Source: Chondrilla cf. caribensis (taxonomy: Eukaryota > Porifera > Demospongiae > Chondrillida > Chondrillidae). Taken from it: a stretch of 64,000 nucleotides of DNA. Below the pieces are notes generated by a model. That model made no database searches. It saw only the letters and a program-made list of their open reading frames with translations, and was not told the DNA's origin. Position 1 is the stretch's first letter. Each line of letters starts with the position of its first letter. Shown piece by piece: positions 46,485 to 57,323 of this stretch. A program made the translations under genes and the position numbers. Location of the stretch: positions 3,272,053 to 3,336,052 of the forward strand of contig OZ026565.1 in assembly GCA_964020155.1 (NCBI GenBank), in the 5' to 3' direction.

Positions 46485-48104
46485 ATGAAGGCTGGAACAA
46501 TTGTATTACTATTCCTCCATCTTCAGTTTTCTACAAGGAATACTGTCGCCTTATCCAACGTCAACGAAGCTGTGAATCGAAATGTTGAACGAGTACTGGA
46601 AGATAGGACGACGTCGAACAAGAGGCTGTCTATTCTTCTTCTAACAGTGGAGGCAGCTAGTCACAGTCTACCTATGGTTTCTTTGGGAGAAGCTTTAGTA
46701 CAGAAAGGGCACAAGGTCACAATTTTGGCTGGCGAAATGATGATAAGTGGTTCCAACAAGACAATGACCAAGCTTCGAACGTGGTGCGAGGATAAAAATA
46801 TTGAATTTGTTAGTGCTGGGAAGACTGAAGTTCCCATTCCAACTAAACCAGAGGATTGGTCAAGTCGTGTCCCCGTTCTAGTGAAGATGATACCTTCATT
46901 CCTTTCAATACAGGAGTCCATGTTCGAAAACGTTAAATACAACAAAGACTTGCTTGCGTCGACGGATGTGGTTGTTGTAGGTATGGTTTATGCATCTGTT
47001 GCAGAATGGCTGAATGACAATACAAACCTGACTGTACTAACTCTGACAACAGCTATTCCCATTTATACCAACACTGTCCCATCTTGGTACTATCCAACAT
47101 TTCCCGCCAATACAGTTGGACCAGATAATCCCACATTTTATGACCGATTCAAGAGATCCTTTGTATCAGGCATAGTAACTGTGCTCACGAACACATTGGC
47201 ATGGCCAATAAAACACCGTTTGCCTTTCGACGTACCAGGAGGTGTGAAAATTCCAGACATTGTCTGTACGTCGTTTGGATTTGACTATCCCCGGCCACTT
47301 TATCCACTTACTCATTACGTTGGTCCAATTGTATCAAGCAAGAAAGAATCTGTTTCGGGTGACCTCAAAGAATGGCTGGACAATCACACCACTCCACACA
47401 GTGTAATATACCTTAGCATGGGTAGTATTATGCAATTGCAGCAGACTGTTGCTCGTGGGCTCATACATGGAATAATGGAATCTGGTTATGATCTACTCTG
47501 GAGTTTCAGAGGCAACAGTGAAGAAATTCTGCATGTTATCAATGATGACTATGTCAACAGTGGGCGTATATTGATATCAAAGTGGTTACCTCAAGCAACT
47601 GTACTGCATCATTCGTCAATTGCAATGGCCGTCCTTCACGGAGGTGCTGGAGGTGTTAACGAAGCTCTTCTAGCCGGAGTTCCCATCATCTGCCTACCTC
47701 AGCATGGTGATCAACCAATGAATTGTGCGAGAGTGAAGCATCAAGGATTGGGTGTGAATCTTGGACATCGAGAAGAATTGACTACATCAGAATCAATGCA
47801 GGCAATTCAAGACGTAAAGGATTTACAATGTGGAGGAAAGGCGAGGAAAGTGTCTCGCATCTTCAAAGCAGCCGGAGGTGCATCAAAAGCAGTGGAGCTC
47901 ATTGAGTATTATCACGAAATTGGATATGATCACCTGATACCAGCATGGTCCAAGTACAACTGGAACTTCATCCAATTCTACAACCTGGATGTGTATGTCT
48001 TACTTGCAGTTTTGGGGTATCTCGTTTTTCACATTTTGAAAAGAGTTTGCCTTTTGTGTTATCGCAGGAGGCCATGTGGTCGTAAAACACTGAAAACTGA
48101 CTAG
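46485..48104 (+). CDS. UDP-glycosyltransferase (UGT family) 3, divergent, lacks dyad Asp
   Basis: Intronless, 539 aa. Signal segment TIVLLFLHLQF. The catalytic His H60 is kept in AASHSLPMVSLGEAL. At the place where the other four have VILD or AVLD it reads VVVVGMVYA, so the Asp that pairs with the His is Gly166. The donor signature is intact but distinct (WLPQATVLHH, LHGGAGGVNEALLAG, HGDQ). About the last 85 residues (from KVSRIFKAAGGASK) are almost identical to the other copies, while the rest is the most diverged of the five. It may act by another base, have a changed acceptor or be inactive; the frame itself is intact. Confidence 0.93.
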   Translation: MKAGTIVLLFLHLQFSTRNTVALSNVNEAVNRNVERVLEDRTTSNKRLSILLLTVEAASHSLPMVSLGEALVQKGHKVTILAGEMMISGSNKTMTKLRTWCEDKNIEFVSAGKTEVPIPTKPEDWSSRVPVLVKMIPSFLSIQESMFENVKYNKDLLASTDVVVVGMVYASVAEWLNDNTNLTVLTLTTAIPIYTNTVPSWYYPTFPANTVGPDNPTFYDRFKRSFVSGIVTVLTNTLAWPIKHRLPFDVPGGVKIPDIVCTSFGFDYPRPLYPLTHYVGPIVSSKKESVSGDLKEWLDNHTTPHSVIYLSMGSIMQLQQTVARGLIHGIMESGYDLLWSFRGNSEEILHVINDDYVNSGRILISKWLPQATVLHHSSIAMAVLHGGAGGVNEALLAGVPIICLPQHGDQPMNCARVKHQGLGVNLGHREELTTSESMQAIQDVKDLQCGGKARKVSRIFKAAGGASKAVELIEYYHEIGYDHLIPAWSKYNWNFIQFYNLDVYVLLAVLGYLVFHILKRVCLLCYRRRPCGRKTLKTD

Positions 48105-48640
48105 AACATGATGATAGAGTTTATGTTTTAGTTAGAAATGTCATTGCCATCCATGTATATTATGTTCATTTAGCTATAATAGGCATTTAATTTATAATAA
48201 TATACTGCATCTTATTCTTGTTATAATTATTCCTGCTGAAATATTTGTATATATGTGCTGTGAAATGTTCGATGATTAATTTTGAATGATTAAATCTCAA
48301 GTGATTGCTAAATTTTGTTCCACAAATTGTATAAATTGTATGTTTATAAAGGTGATTGAGCTGAAGCCTAAGCCATTGTATATATATAAATTATGACTTG
48401 TACTGTATTGCACAATGGCATATTTCTAATAATAGTCACATATCATTATGGATAATATATATAGCACACATACATAAACATCATAAAAATCATTGAAATC
48501 ATATTGTTTTTCATTGTTATAATTGAATAGAGGTTTAAACACGAACATAAGAGCAGTATGACACACACACACACACACACACACACACATTATTATATAT
48601 AATTATAGTGAGAGTGAGGGTTTTGCCGGAAAGAGTGATA
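48105..48640. other. AT-rich spacer with short (AC)n
   Basis: No gene. A CA tract lies at 48561-48588. It leads into the LINE remnant. Confidence 0.6.
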
Positions 48641-48712
48641 GGAGTAGGAAGGGGAAACAATTATCAATCAAATTAAATTGATGTATTATTATTAAGGGGA
48701 AAGGGGTAGGGG

Positions 48713-50705
48713 TTGATAAGAGTAGGAACTCTATTAGGGGTAAAGATAAACTTAATTTTATTTGTACGTTGGAATGTTGGGGGGTGGTCTAATCTTAGGT
48801 ATGAGGCTGAGTATAAGAGCAGAGTGATTTCAGAGGAGGATTGTAGACAGAGGGTAGCTGATTTCTACCAATCGGGTGTGATGATAGTTACAGAATCATG
48901 GTTGAAAGAGGATGAAGTGGCAGTTTTGAAAGGTTATAGATGGTGGGGAAGAAATAGGAAAAATGTGAATAAAAGGGCAATTAGAGGATTTGGGGGAGTT
49001 GGTATATTTGTTGAGGAGGATCTGTTGAAGTTTCTAGATGTTGTGATTTTAGATGACACGGTCGAGGATGTCATGTGGGTGGAAATCAAGAGTAGAATGT
49101 GGAATGAATGGGAAGGTCTCCTTCTAGGAATCTGTTATGTTCCACCTGAATTGTCAGGGAGGCGAGAAAATGTTGAGGAGATTTTTGAAAAGATTGGTAG
49201 TCAGATTATGGAGTTTAGAGATTGGGGTAGGGTGATCATATGTGGGGATTTTAATGCAAGATGTGGCAAGATGCAGGAATTTGCAGTAGAGGAGTATGGG
49301 TCAGCAATTTTAAGGAAAAGGGAGGTTATTGATACTTCCAAAAACCAAAGTGTGGAGTTTTTGTGGAACTTGATGAGAGATCATGATTTATGTATGCACA
49401 ACGTGAGAGGTATTGAGGGGAGGAATGATTTCACTTGTATTTCTAAGAAGGGAAAGTCAGTCGTAGATTTCTGCATTTCCTCTGTCCATGATAGAGACAT
49501 TGTAAGGGATTTCGAGGTTGTTTCAATGAGTACTTTTAGTCTTGCTATTGGGGCGGATATACTGTCAAGAGAGTCTGAACATTCTCTGTTGATGTGGTCG
49601 GTTGCATTACCAGATGTGCTGGGTAGTGGGGGCAAGGAAGGCGAGGAATCTGAGCCGGTTGATTCGGAGAAGGTATGGTGGAGTTTTCCACAGTGTGATG
49701 AGGAATTATTCATTGATTTCATGGAAAGAGAATGTAGGCAGTTATAATTGATAGATTACATGATAGGGGCTGTAGCATGGATGCCATCTATAGGGATTTT
49801 GTGGGGTTGTTTTTAAGGGTTTGGAAAAGAGGTCCAGGAAATCACATAAGCGAGGTAATAGGAGGGTATATTCAGAAGGAAGGCTTGGTTTGGTCGTGAA
49901 CTATTGAGGATGAGGAATGAATTTCACAAAGCAGAGAAAGCATGGCTAAAGGATAAGATGGAGAGGCAGGGTTGTAAAGGTGAGGAATGGGTATAGGGAT
50001 GAAGCAAGAAGAACTCAATGGAATTTTAAAAAAGGTGTCCGAGAGTCTGGATAGGTGCTTATAAAAACCAATCAACACTGCTGGTGGAGGCATGTTGAGA
50101 AGCTTATAAAAAGGTAGAGGATAGAAGTTACGGATTGGGGTAAATTTATGGGCGTGGATGGTGAAATAGTATGTGGGGAAGAGGAGGTGAGAGAAGTATG
50201 GAAGAATGTTACAGTATTTGAAGAGTGTAGGGTGGGAAACTTTTACAAAACTATATATGTTGTACGTGAGAAGTTCCATGTTGTATGCTGCTGAAATATG
50301 GGGGTTGCTATGTAAAAATGAATATAAATTGGAGAAGGTTCAATGGGCAGCAATAAGTATTCGTTTGGGTGTTCACTCCAAATTCCCCCTTTTGGGCTTG
50401 GAATCGAAAGCAGGGTGGATGGCTGTGAGATGGGAACTAAAAATAAGGGTGATTAAGTACTACATAAAAGCTAGTAGGAATGAGAATTAAGATGAGGTTG
50501 CTGAATAGAGTGATGGTATGGGCAAATGAGGGGGTAGGATGGATGGAAGGGGATGAGGGGTTCTTGGAGTGTATGGGGTGGAAAGGTCCTGGTTCACTGG
50601 GAGAAATCTTTGCAGATTTGTCACTTCGTCAGGTGAATGAGATGTTGGATGCATGTGCATTGAGGAAGCTCCAGGAAGAGTGGAGAGAGGGCTGCAGCAG
50701 ATCAT
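48713..50705 (+). mobile_element. Non-LTR retrotransposon (LINE) remnant with RT core deleted
   Basis: 48713-49747 is an open frame for an apurinic-type endonuclease/exonuclease-phosphatase domain. The catalytic set is N21 (RWNVGG), E61 (VTESWL), D179 and N181 (CGDFNAR), D252 (VDFCISS) and H290 (SEHSLL). Up to about 50205 only a broken linker remains (KAWFGRELLRMRNEFHKAE in one frame). 50206-50490 then encodes the end of the reverse-transcriptase ORF (SMLYAAEIWG, then LGVHSKFPLLGLESKAG), continuing in another frame to 50705. The reverse transcriptase catalytic centre is missing. It sits between UGT3 and UGT4. Confidence 0.85.
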
Positions 50706-51289
50706 AGTTCTTGGACACAGGGCAAAAATCTATGTGGTTAATTCCTGTATAATAATCATGGCAGGAAATAGAGGCCGCCCGCAATAGGAATTTTGGTGTG
50801 TAGTTCTATCAGGCGCTGAATCATGGATTCCGGACTATTTACCGCTAACTCGTAACGTACTGGCTCGTGACCACCGCTGTCTGTGATGCAAAGTGTCCAA
50901 GAACGAGCTCGTGACCATGGTTCTGATCCACGCAAGATTCATAATCGTAGATCGTAAAGTTTGGCAGATTAACCGGGTATTCGATCATTACTTGTACATT
51001 TGCAGCAAAGAAAAAATTGAGGTGAATAATCAAATACAAGAGGTTTGGCAGATAAAGCAAAGATGGGTTAATAGGAATTTTCTGTACCTTCGCAAATAAG
51101 GGGGAGTAAAACCTTAAATATTAGCACAATTATAATAATCAAAATATAATCGCACGGCTGTGTTCTTGGACACGGTAAAAATCTATCTTTCCTGTATAAT
51201 AATCATGTCAGATGTCGCCCGCAACAGGGATTTTGGCGTGCATTTCTATCATGCAGGCGCTTAATCATGGATTCCGGTCTGTTAGTATT
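50706..51289. repeat. UGT-upstream duplicated block, first copy
   Basis: 50715-50935 (GGCGCT, CGTACTGGCTCGTGACCACC, AAGTGTCCAAGAACGAGCTC) recurs at 51165-51280 plus 52111-52200 and at 54425-54660. A pogo-like MITE remnant lies at about 50955-51090. These are the 5' regions of UGT4 and UGT5, and one orphan copy. Confidence 0.7.
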
Positions 51290-52101
51290 TAGTCTGGCCT
51301 GCTAGACCGTCCCAACTATGCGCCGAGGGCGAGAATAGGGAAGGGACGGTCTAGCGGCAATAGAGATTAGTCAACACCTTTTCGACCAATCAGGAGCGAC
51401 TACCCGGAATCGCGGCAATTGAATTCATGACTTGCGGTTCTTCGTATAATCAATGATATCATTATATTCAGTGCATACTATCGCTAACGTACGTTCGCTC
51501 TAGAAAGCCTGCAGAAGTCGTCGTTGCGATTATCATCTTTTAGTAGGATGCGCTCAAGGGTATTGATTCTGGCGACGAAACCTTCGTTGGTCTGCCTACG
51601 GGACACGGCAAATCTATCTTGTTCGAGTGCGCGCCACACTGTGGATTTGTTGTCTTGCGATACAAAACGTCCTCTGTCCTCCGTATTTGTTATTTCACCC
51701 TTAATCGAGCTTATCAAAAGTCAAGTAAAAGACCTTTGCAATCGTAAACAGACGGTTGTAAGGTTGTCTTGCGGAGTTACAATTCAAAAAGAAGCTCAAC
51801 TACGTGACGGTATTGTCAGATACGTGTTTTCTTCGCCTGAGGCTGCAAACGAGATTAAATAGAAAGCTTTGCTCACGACTCCTAGTTTTAATCAAGGAAT
51901 TGAGGCTGCCTTCGTCGATGAAGCGCACTGTGTCGAAGTTGAACCTTTTCGACGTACTTACGATTAGCATGTAATTGGGCACTCGTTAATTATCGTCAAT
52001 CGATAAGGCGAAGGTGTTAACTAATCTCTATTGCCGCTAGACCGTCCCTTCCCTTTTCTCGCCCTCGGCGCATAGTTGGGACGGTCTAGCAGGCCAGACT
52101 A
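51290..52101. mobile_element. 812-bp TIR element with 9-bp target duplication
   Basis: The left terminal repeat (51290-about 51380) begins TAGTCTGGCCTGCTAGACCG and is matched inverted at 52010-52101 with very few differences. The direct repeats GTTAGTATT flank it (51281-51289 and 52102-52110). Each terminal repeat contains its own hairpin (GCTAGACCGTCCC ... GGGACGGTCTAGC). The long TIRs with a 9-bp target site recall Mutator-like elements. The paralogous site at about 54556 is empty. It carries a helicase fragment but no transposase. Confidence 0.88.
51560..51967 (+). pseudogene. RecQ-like helicase fragment inside the TIR element
   Basis: The frame reads SSVFVISPLIELIKSQVKDL, then RKQTVVRLSCG, IVRYVFSSPEAANEIK, TAG, then the same frame continues FNQGIEAAFVDEAHCVEVE and FRRTYD. 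This is the order of RecQ helicase motifs Ia (VSPLIALMKDQV), the SPE segment and the DEAH box with HCV. There is a stop at 51860-51862 and no Walker A region, so it is a captured, dead fragment. Confidence 0.75.
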
Positions 52102-52330
52102 GTTAGTATTATGCTTGTCAGCGCTAACTCGCAACGTACTGGCTCGTGATCATCGCTGTCTGTAATGCAAAGTGTCCAAGAACGAGCTCGTCTCCATGGT
52201 TCTGATCCACGTAAGATTCAGTTGATGAGAAAATGTTTAAAAGAGGTTCGATGCCTAGGCTGGAAGACCAGTTACAAAAACCACGCGTGTATTTCGTCTC
52301 TGCTGTTTTCTCGCTATTACGTAGGGAATT

Positions 52331-53947
52331 ATGAACAAACTGTTCTTGTATTATAGTCTGAGTATAGTGTTTTGTGTCCATGTTGTCGTCGCTTATGCTA
52401 CTTCGAACCAGGGATACGGAGGTATCTTGCAAGCTGGAGAGAAGAGAGACAACTTATCTGTTCTTCTGATAACGATGGAGCAAGCTGGTCACAGCATCCC
52501 AATGCTCGCTTTGGGAGAAGCACTTTTGGAGAAAGGACACAATGTGACGTTAATGGCGATCGAACTACAATTAGGTAATTCGAATACCACGATGACGAAT
52601 CTCAGAACGTGGTGTTGGGAGAGAAATATCACTTTCGCAAGTGCTGGTGTAATTTCATTGGACATACCACTAAAGCCTGAAGATTTTTCCCCTGGATTAC
52701 TGGCAACCATATCCCTTATGTCCAAATTTCTATCTACGTCGCAGAAAATGCAGCAAGTTACCTTTGATGTGGTCCTTGAAGACAGCCAGGGCCTCCTCCG
52801 ATCTTCAGATGTTGTCATTCTTGACTTCTTTTTTTCGCAGATCGTAGAATGGTTGAACGATAACACTGAGCTAACAGTGATGACACTTACGCAGATGATC
52901 CCATTCTATTCCAACACCCTACCCTCATGGTACTATCCAACTTATCCTATCAATTCTGGTAGCCCTCCCAACCCAACTATCACAGATCGGTTTAAGAATG
53001 TTCTCCTGAGAGGAGTTACTTATGTGCTGATGAACACTGTCGGTAGATCTTTAAACATTATATTTCCCATCTATGTCCAAAGCGGTTCACGCAATCCCGA
53101 TATTGCTCCAACGTCATTTGGATTTGACTACCCAAGACCTCTCTACCCACTGACTCATTATGTTGGACCAATAGTCTCAAAGAGGAACCAACCCCTCGCT
53201 GACAACCTCAAACAATGGTTGGACAACCACACCACTCCATACAGTGTAGTGTACCTGAGTATGGGGAGTTACATGCCATTGAGAGGTAATGTTGCCCATG
53301 CTATTGTGCATGGAGTGATGGAAGCAGGTTACGATCTACTGTGGAGTCTTAAAGACAGTTATCGAGAAATTCTGGAACATATCGATGATAAATATCTTAA
53401 TAGCAGTCGTATACTAATATCGAAATGGCTCCCTCAGTCCACTGTCTTACATCACCCATCAATTTCAATGGCCGTTCTTCATGGAGGATTTGGGGGCATC
53501 AATGAAGCTCTGATAGCCGGAGTTCCCATCATCTGTCTACCTCATGGTGGTGATCAACCAATGAATTGTGCAAGAGTGAACCATCAAGGGTTAGGTGTGG
53601 ATTTTGGATTAGTTCATGACCTGACTGTGTCACAGGTGAAGCAAGCCATTCGAGATGCAAAGGACAATAACTGCAGGGAAAAGGCAAAGAAAGTGTCTCG
53701 CATGTTCAAAGCAGCCGGAGGTGCATCAAAAGCAGTGGAGCTCATTGAGTATTATCACGAAATTGGATATGATCACCTGATACCAGCATGGTCCAAGTAC
53801 AACTGGAACTTCATCCAATACTACAACCTGGACGTGTATGTCTTACTTGCAGTTTTGGGGTATCTCGTTTTTCGCATTTTGAGAAGAATTGGTCATTCGT
53901 GGTATCGCAGGAGGCCATGTGGTCATAAAACACTGAAAACTGACTAG
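52331..53947 (+). CDS. UDP-glycosyltransferase (UGT family) 4
   Basis: Intronless, 538 aa, starting MNKLFLYYSLSIVFCVHVVV. H54 in QAGHSIPM (Gln replaces the usual Glu before it), D165 in VVILDFFFS, and donor signature WLPQSTVLHH, HGGFGGINEAL, HGGDQ. The tail helix is YVLLAVLGYLVFRILRR with a basic end. It differs from UGT2 mainly in the acceptor half (around 75-130 and 195-250). It shares its upstream 200 bp with UGT5. Confidence 0.95.
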   Translation: MNKLFLYYSLSIVFCVHVVVAYATSNQGYGGILQAGEKRDNLSVLLITMEQAGHSIPMLALGEALLEKGHNVTLMAIELQLGNSNTTMTNLRTWCWERNITFASAGVISLDIPLKPEDFSPGLLATISLMSKFLSTSQKMQQVTFDVVLEDSQGLLRSSDVVILDFFFSQIVEWLNDNTELTVMTLTQMIPFYSNTLPSWYYPTYPINSGSPPNPTITDRFKNVLLRGVTYVLMNTVGRSLNIIFPIYVQSGSRNPDIAPTSFGFDYPRPLYPLTHYVGPIVSKRNQPLADNLKQWLDNHTTPYSVVYLSMGSYMPLRGNVAHAIVHGVMEAGYDLLWSLKDSYREILEHIDDKYLNSSRILISKWLPQSTVLHHPSISMAVLHGGFGGINEALIAGVPIICLPHGGDQPMNCARVNHQGLGVDFGLVHDLTVSQVKQAIRDAKDNNCREKAKKVSRMFKAAGGASKAVELIEYYHEIGYDHLIPAWSKYNWNFIQYYNLDVYVLLAVLGYLVFRILRRIGHSWYRRRPCGHKTLKTD

Positions 53948-54769
53948 AGCATGATGACAGAGTTATTTTTATCTTTTTGTTAGATTCTGAAAATGTCATT
54001 ACCGTCCATTTATATCATGTTCATTTAGCTGGATAATGTGTGTAATTATATTGTACTCTTAAAATTATGTTTGCAAGTACAACATCTAATCATTTAGATC
54101 ATAACCATTACCGAATGTATGATGGTTCTGTTTCTATGGTAACAGATGCTATACTTTCTTAATTGGACTAGTACAATGAATTCTTATTAATTCTGCCACA
54201 ATTCACTTTTATGCATATAATAATAATATGTGGATCATAAAGTTTGGTGGTTTAACTGGGTATTCATCAGTACTTGTACGTATACAGCAATGAAAAATTG
54301 TGGCGAAAGCGAGTTTTGGCAGATAATAAGTAGAGGTGGGTTAACAGGAATTTACTGTACATTTGTAAATAAGGGGGAGAAAAACCTGCATTATTAGCAC
54401 ATTGTCAAATGACATCGCTGTGTTCTCGGACACATGCAGGGTAAAAAACTATGTAGCTAGCTCCTGTATAATCATCATAACAGGAAATAGAGGCCGTCCG
54501 CAAAAGAGATTTTGGCGTGTATCTCTAACAGGCGCTTAATCATGAATTCCGGTCTAATCAGCGCTAACTCGCAACGTACTGGCTCGTGACCACCGCTGTC
54601 TGTGATGCAAAGTGTCCAAGAACGAGCTCGTGACCATGGTTCTGATCCACGTAAGATTCAGTTGATGAGAAAATGTTTAAAAGAGGTTCGATGCCTAGGC
54701 TGGAAGACCAGTTACAAAACCAAGCGTGTATTTCGTCTCTGCTGTTGCCTCTCTCATACGTAGCTAAAT
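53948..54769. other. UGT4-UGT5 intergenic with MITE remnant and shared 5' block
   Basis: A pogo-like MITE lies at about 54236-54362 (GGTGGTTTAACTGGGTATTC ... GAATTTACTGTACA). 54560-54769 repeats 52120-52330 immediately before each ATG and probably includes the promoter and 5' UTR of both genes. Confidence 0.65.
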
Positions 54770-56386
54770 ATGAACAAACTGTTCTTGTATTATAGTCTGA
54801 GTTTAGTGTTTTGTGTCCATGTTGTCGTCTCTGATGCTACTTCGAACCAGGGATACGGAGGTATCTTGCAAGCTGTAGAGAAGAGAGACAACTTATCTGT
54901 TCTCCTGATAACGTTCGAGGAAGCTGGTCACAGCATCCCAATGCTCGCTTTGGGAGAAGCACTCTTGGAGAAAGGACACAAAGTGACGTTACTGGCGGTC
55001 GAAGTACAATTAAGTGATTCGAATACAACGATGACGAATCTCAGAACGTGGTGTTGGGAGAGAAATATCACTTTCGCAAGTGCTGGTGTACTCCAATTGG
55101 ACATGCCAGAAAGGCTTGGAGACTTTTCCACTGGGTTACTGGCAACCATACCCCGCATGGCCAAGTTGTTATCTTCGTTGGGGAAAATGCAGCAAGTTAC
55201 CTTTGATGTGGTCCTTGAAGACAGCCAGGGCCTCCTCAGGTCTTCGGATGTTGTCATTCTTGACTTCTTTTTTTCGCAGATCGTAGAATGGTTGAACGAT
55301 AACACTGAGCTAACAGTGATGACACTTACACAGACGATCCCATTCTATTCCAACACCCTACCGTCATGGTATTATCCATCTTTCCCTACCAATCCTGATA
55401 GCCCTTCCAACCCAACTATCACCGATCGGTTTAAGAATGTTCTCCTGAATGGAGTTACTACTGTGTTGATGAACACTGTCGGTAGACCTATACAGGATTT
55501 ATTCCCAATCCACGTGCAAAGTGGTTCACGCAATCCCGATATTGCAGCAACATCATTTGGATTTGACTACCCAAGACCTCTCTACCCACTGACTCATTAT
55601 GTTGGACCAATAGTCTCAATGAGGAACCAACCCCTCGCTGACAACCTCAAAGAATGGTTGGACAACCACACCACTCCATACAGTGTAGTGTACCTGAGTA
55701 TGGGTAGTTTCATGACATTGAGAGGTAATGTTGCCCATGCTATTGTGCATGGAGTGATGGAAGCAGGTTACGATCTACTGTGGAGTCTTAAAGATAGTAA
55801 TCGAGAAATTCTGGATTTTATTGATGATAAATATCTTAATAGCAGTCGTATACTAATCTCGAAATGGCTCCCTCAGTCCACTGTATTAAGTCACCCATCA
55901 ATCTCAATGGCCATTCTTCATGGAGGATTTGGGGGCATCAATGAAGCTCTGATAGCCGGAGTTCCCATCATATGTCTACCTCAAGGTATGGATCAACCAA
56001 TGAATTGTGCAAGAGTGAACCATCAAGGATTAGGTGTGGATTTTGGAGTAGTTGATGACCTGACTGTGCCACAGGTGAAGCAAGCCATTCAAGATATAAA
56101 GGACAATAACTGCAGAGAAAAGACAAAGAAAGTGTCTCGCATCTTCAAAGCAGCCGGAGGTGCATCAAAAGCAGTGGAGCTCATTGAGTATTATCACGAA
56201 ATTGGATATGATCACCTGATACCAGCGTGGTCCAAGTACAACTGGAACTTCATCCAATACTACAACCTGGACGTGTATGTTGTGTTGTTCATTGTTATTT
56301 ACTCGTGTCGTTTGTTTGTGGTAAAAGCCCAGCGTTTTTATTGCAAAAGGAAAGAGAATTTAAGTAAATCTCTTAAAAGTGATTAG
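54770..56386 (+). CDS. UDP-glycosyltransferase (UGT family) 5, alternative C-terminal tail
   Basis: Intronless, 538 aa. H54, D165 and the donor signature (WLPQSTVLSH, LHGGFGGINEAL, GMDQ, with Met for Gly before DQ) are present. Identity with the other copies runs to YYNLDVYV and then stops abruptly. The membrane helix is VLFIVIYSCRLFVV and the tail is AQRFYCKRKENLSKSLKSD. It therefore keeps a helix plus basic tail of a different origin, perhaps the ancestral one that conversion replaced in the others. Confidence 0.94.
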   Translation: MNKLFLYYSLSLVFCVHVVVSDATSNQGYGGILQAVEKRDNLSVLLITFEEAGHSIPMLALGEALLEKGHKVTLLAVEVQLSDSNTTMTNLRTWCWERNITFASAGVLQLDMPERLGDFSTGLLATIPRMAKLLSSLGKMQQVTFDVVLEDSQGLLRSSDVVILDFFFSQIVEWLNDNTELTVMTLTQTIPFYSNTLPSWYYPSFPTNPDSPSNPTITDRFKNVLLNGVTTVLMNTVGRPIQDLFPIHVQSGSRNPDIAATSFGFDYPRPLYPLTHYVGPIVSMRNQPLADNLKEWLDNHTTPYSVVYLSMGSFMTLRGNVAHAIVHGVMEAGYDLLWSLKDSNREILDFIDDKYLNSSRILISKWLPQSTVLSHPSISMAILHGGFGGINEALIAGVPIICLPQGMDQPMNCARVNHQGLGVDFGVVDDLTVPQVKQAIQDIKDNNCREKTKKVSRIFKAAGGASKAVELIEYYHEIGYDHLIPAWSKYNWNFIQYYNLDVYVVLFIVIYSCRLFVVKAQRFYCKRKENLSKSLKSD

Positions 56387-56638
56387 CATGTGTGCATTAT
56401 ACAGTATCTACCATTATTCCTTTTTGCATTATAATCATCTAATATAATGTAGATTAAATTTATGCCTGGTTTTATATTAATTTATCATCTTTTCTCAAAT
56501 AATACTAAGTCTTATAAATCAAAGATTGATTGAGTTGCACATAGTATTATTATACATATTCATGCAGAAATAATTATACTATCAGCTATAATGATTATAC
56601 ACCGATATAATATTATGTATATATAAATATATATATAT
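56387..56638. other. AT-rich spacer
   Basis: No gene. It ends in TATATA repeats that form the target of the next element. Confidence 0.6.
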
Positions 56639-57273
56639 GTGGTAGGATCTGAGAAAAGGGGGATTATCGCGCTGTTTTGTAAACAGAGATACGGGTCAAA
56701 ACATGTTTTCATGTAATTTTTTCGATTTTCTTTTTCTGCGATAATTTCAATCTAAACGTTTAGTAGAATGTTCCCTGAAAGCGCAGAGACCATTCGAACT
56801 TGCGTTATGGAGCTATGGCTGATTTATTGTTTATCGAGAATACGCCATTTTATTCGATACGCAGTTATGCGGTTACCGCCGTGTAAGCGCGCAAAGAAAA
56901 ATAACGTTATTGTTTAGATTTACTTTATTGTAATGACCTAAAGATAGCTAGCCGATAAGCATGACTGAATTTCGAATACTTTATAAAATTACTTTCTAAT
57001 TTAACGCATAAGTAATAATGAAATAATATAGCACAGATGATGGCACAAATTATACGAAGATATACGGAATGTTCGGAAGTAATCCTATAATCGCCATTTC
57101 TCGGAAACGTGGTTTCGTTTACCATAACATACTTTCGCATGTATCTTCGGAACCGAATTAGCTATACGGAAATTTCAAGCGGCATTCTGTAGATTAGTAT
57201 ACGTGTTTTAACTAGGTATGGTTAACTCGGAATCGATTGTTAGCGCGATAATACCCCTTTTCTCAGATCCTGT

Positions 57274-57276
<3 letters not shown>
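56639..57276. mobile_element. 638-bp TIR element inserted in a (TA)n tract
   Basis: The left end GTGGTAGGATCTGAGAAAAG ... ATTATCGCGCT faces the right end AGCGCGATAATACCCC ... CTCAGATCCTGTCAC, an inverted repeat of about 36 bp. Both outer sides are ATATAT, so the target was probably TA. No transposase frame is seen. Confidence 0.82.
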
Positions 57277-57323
<47 letters not shown>

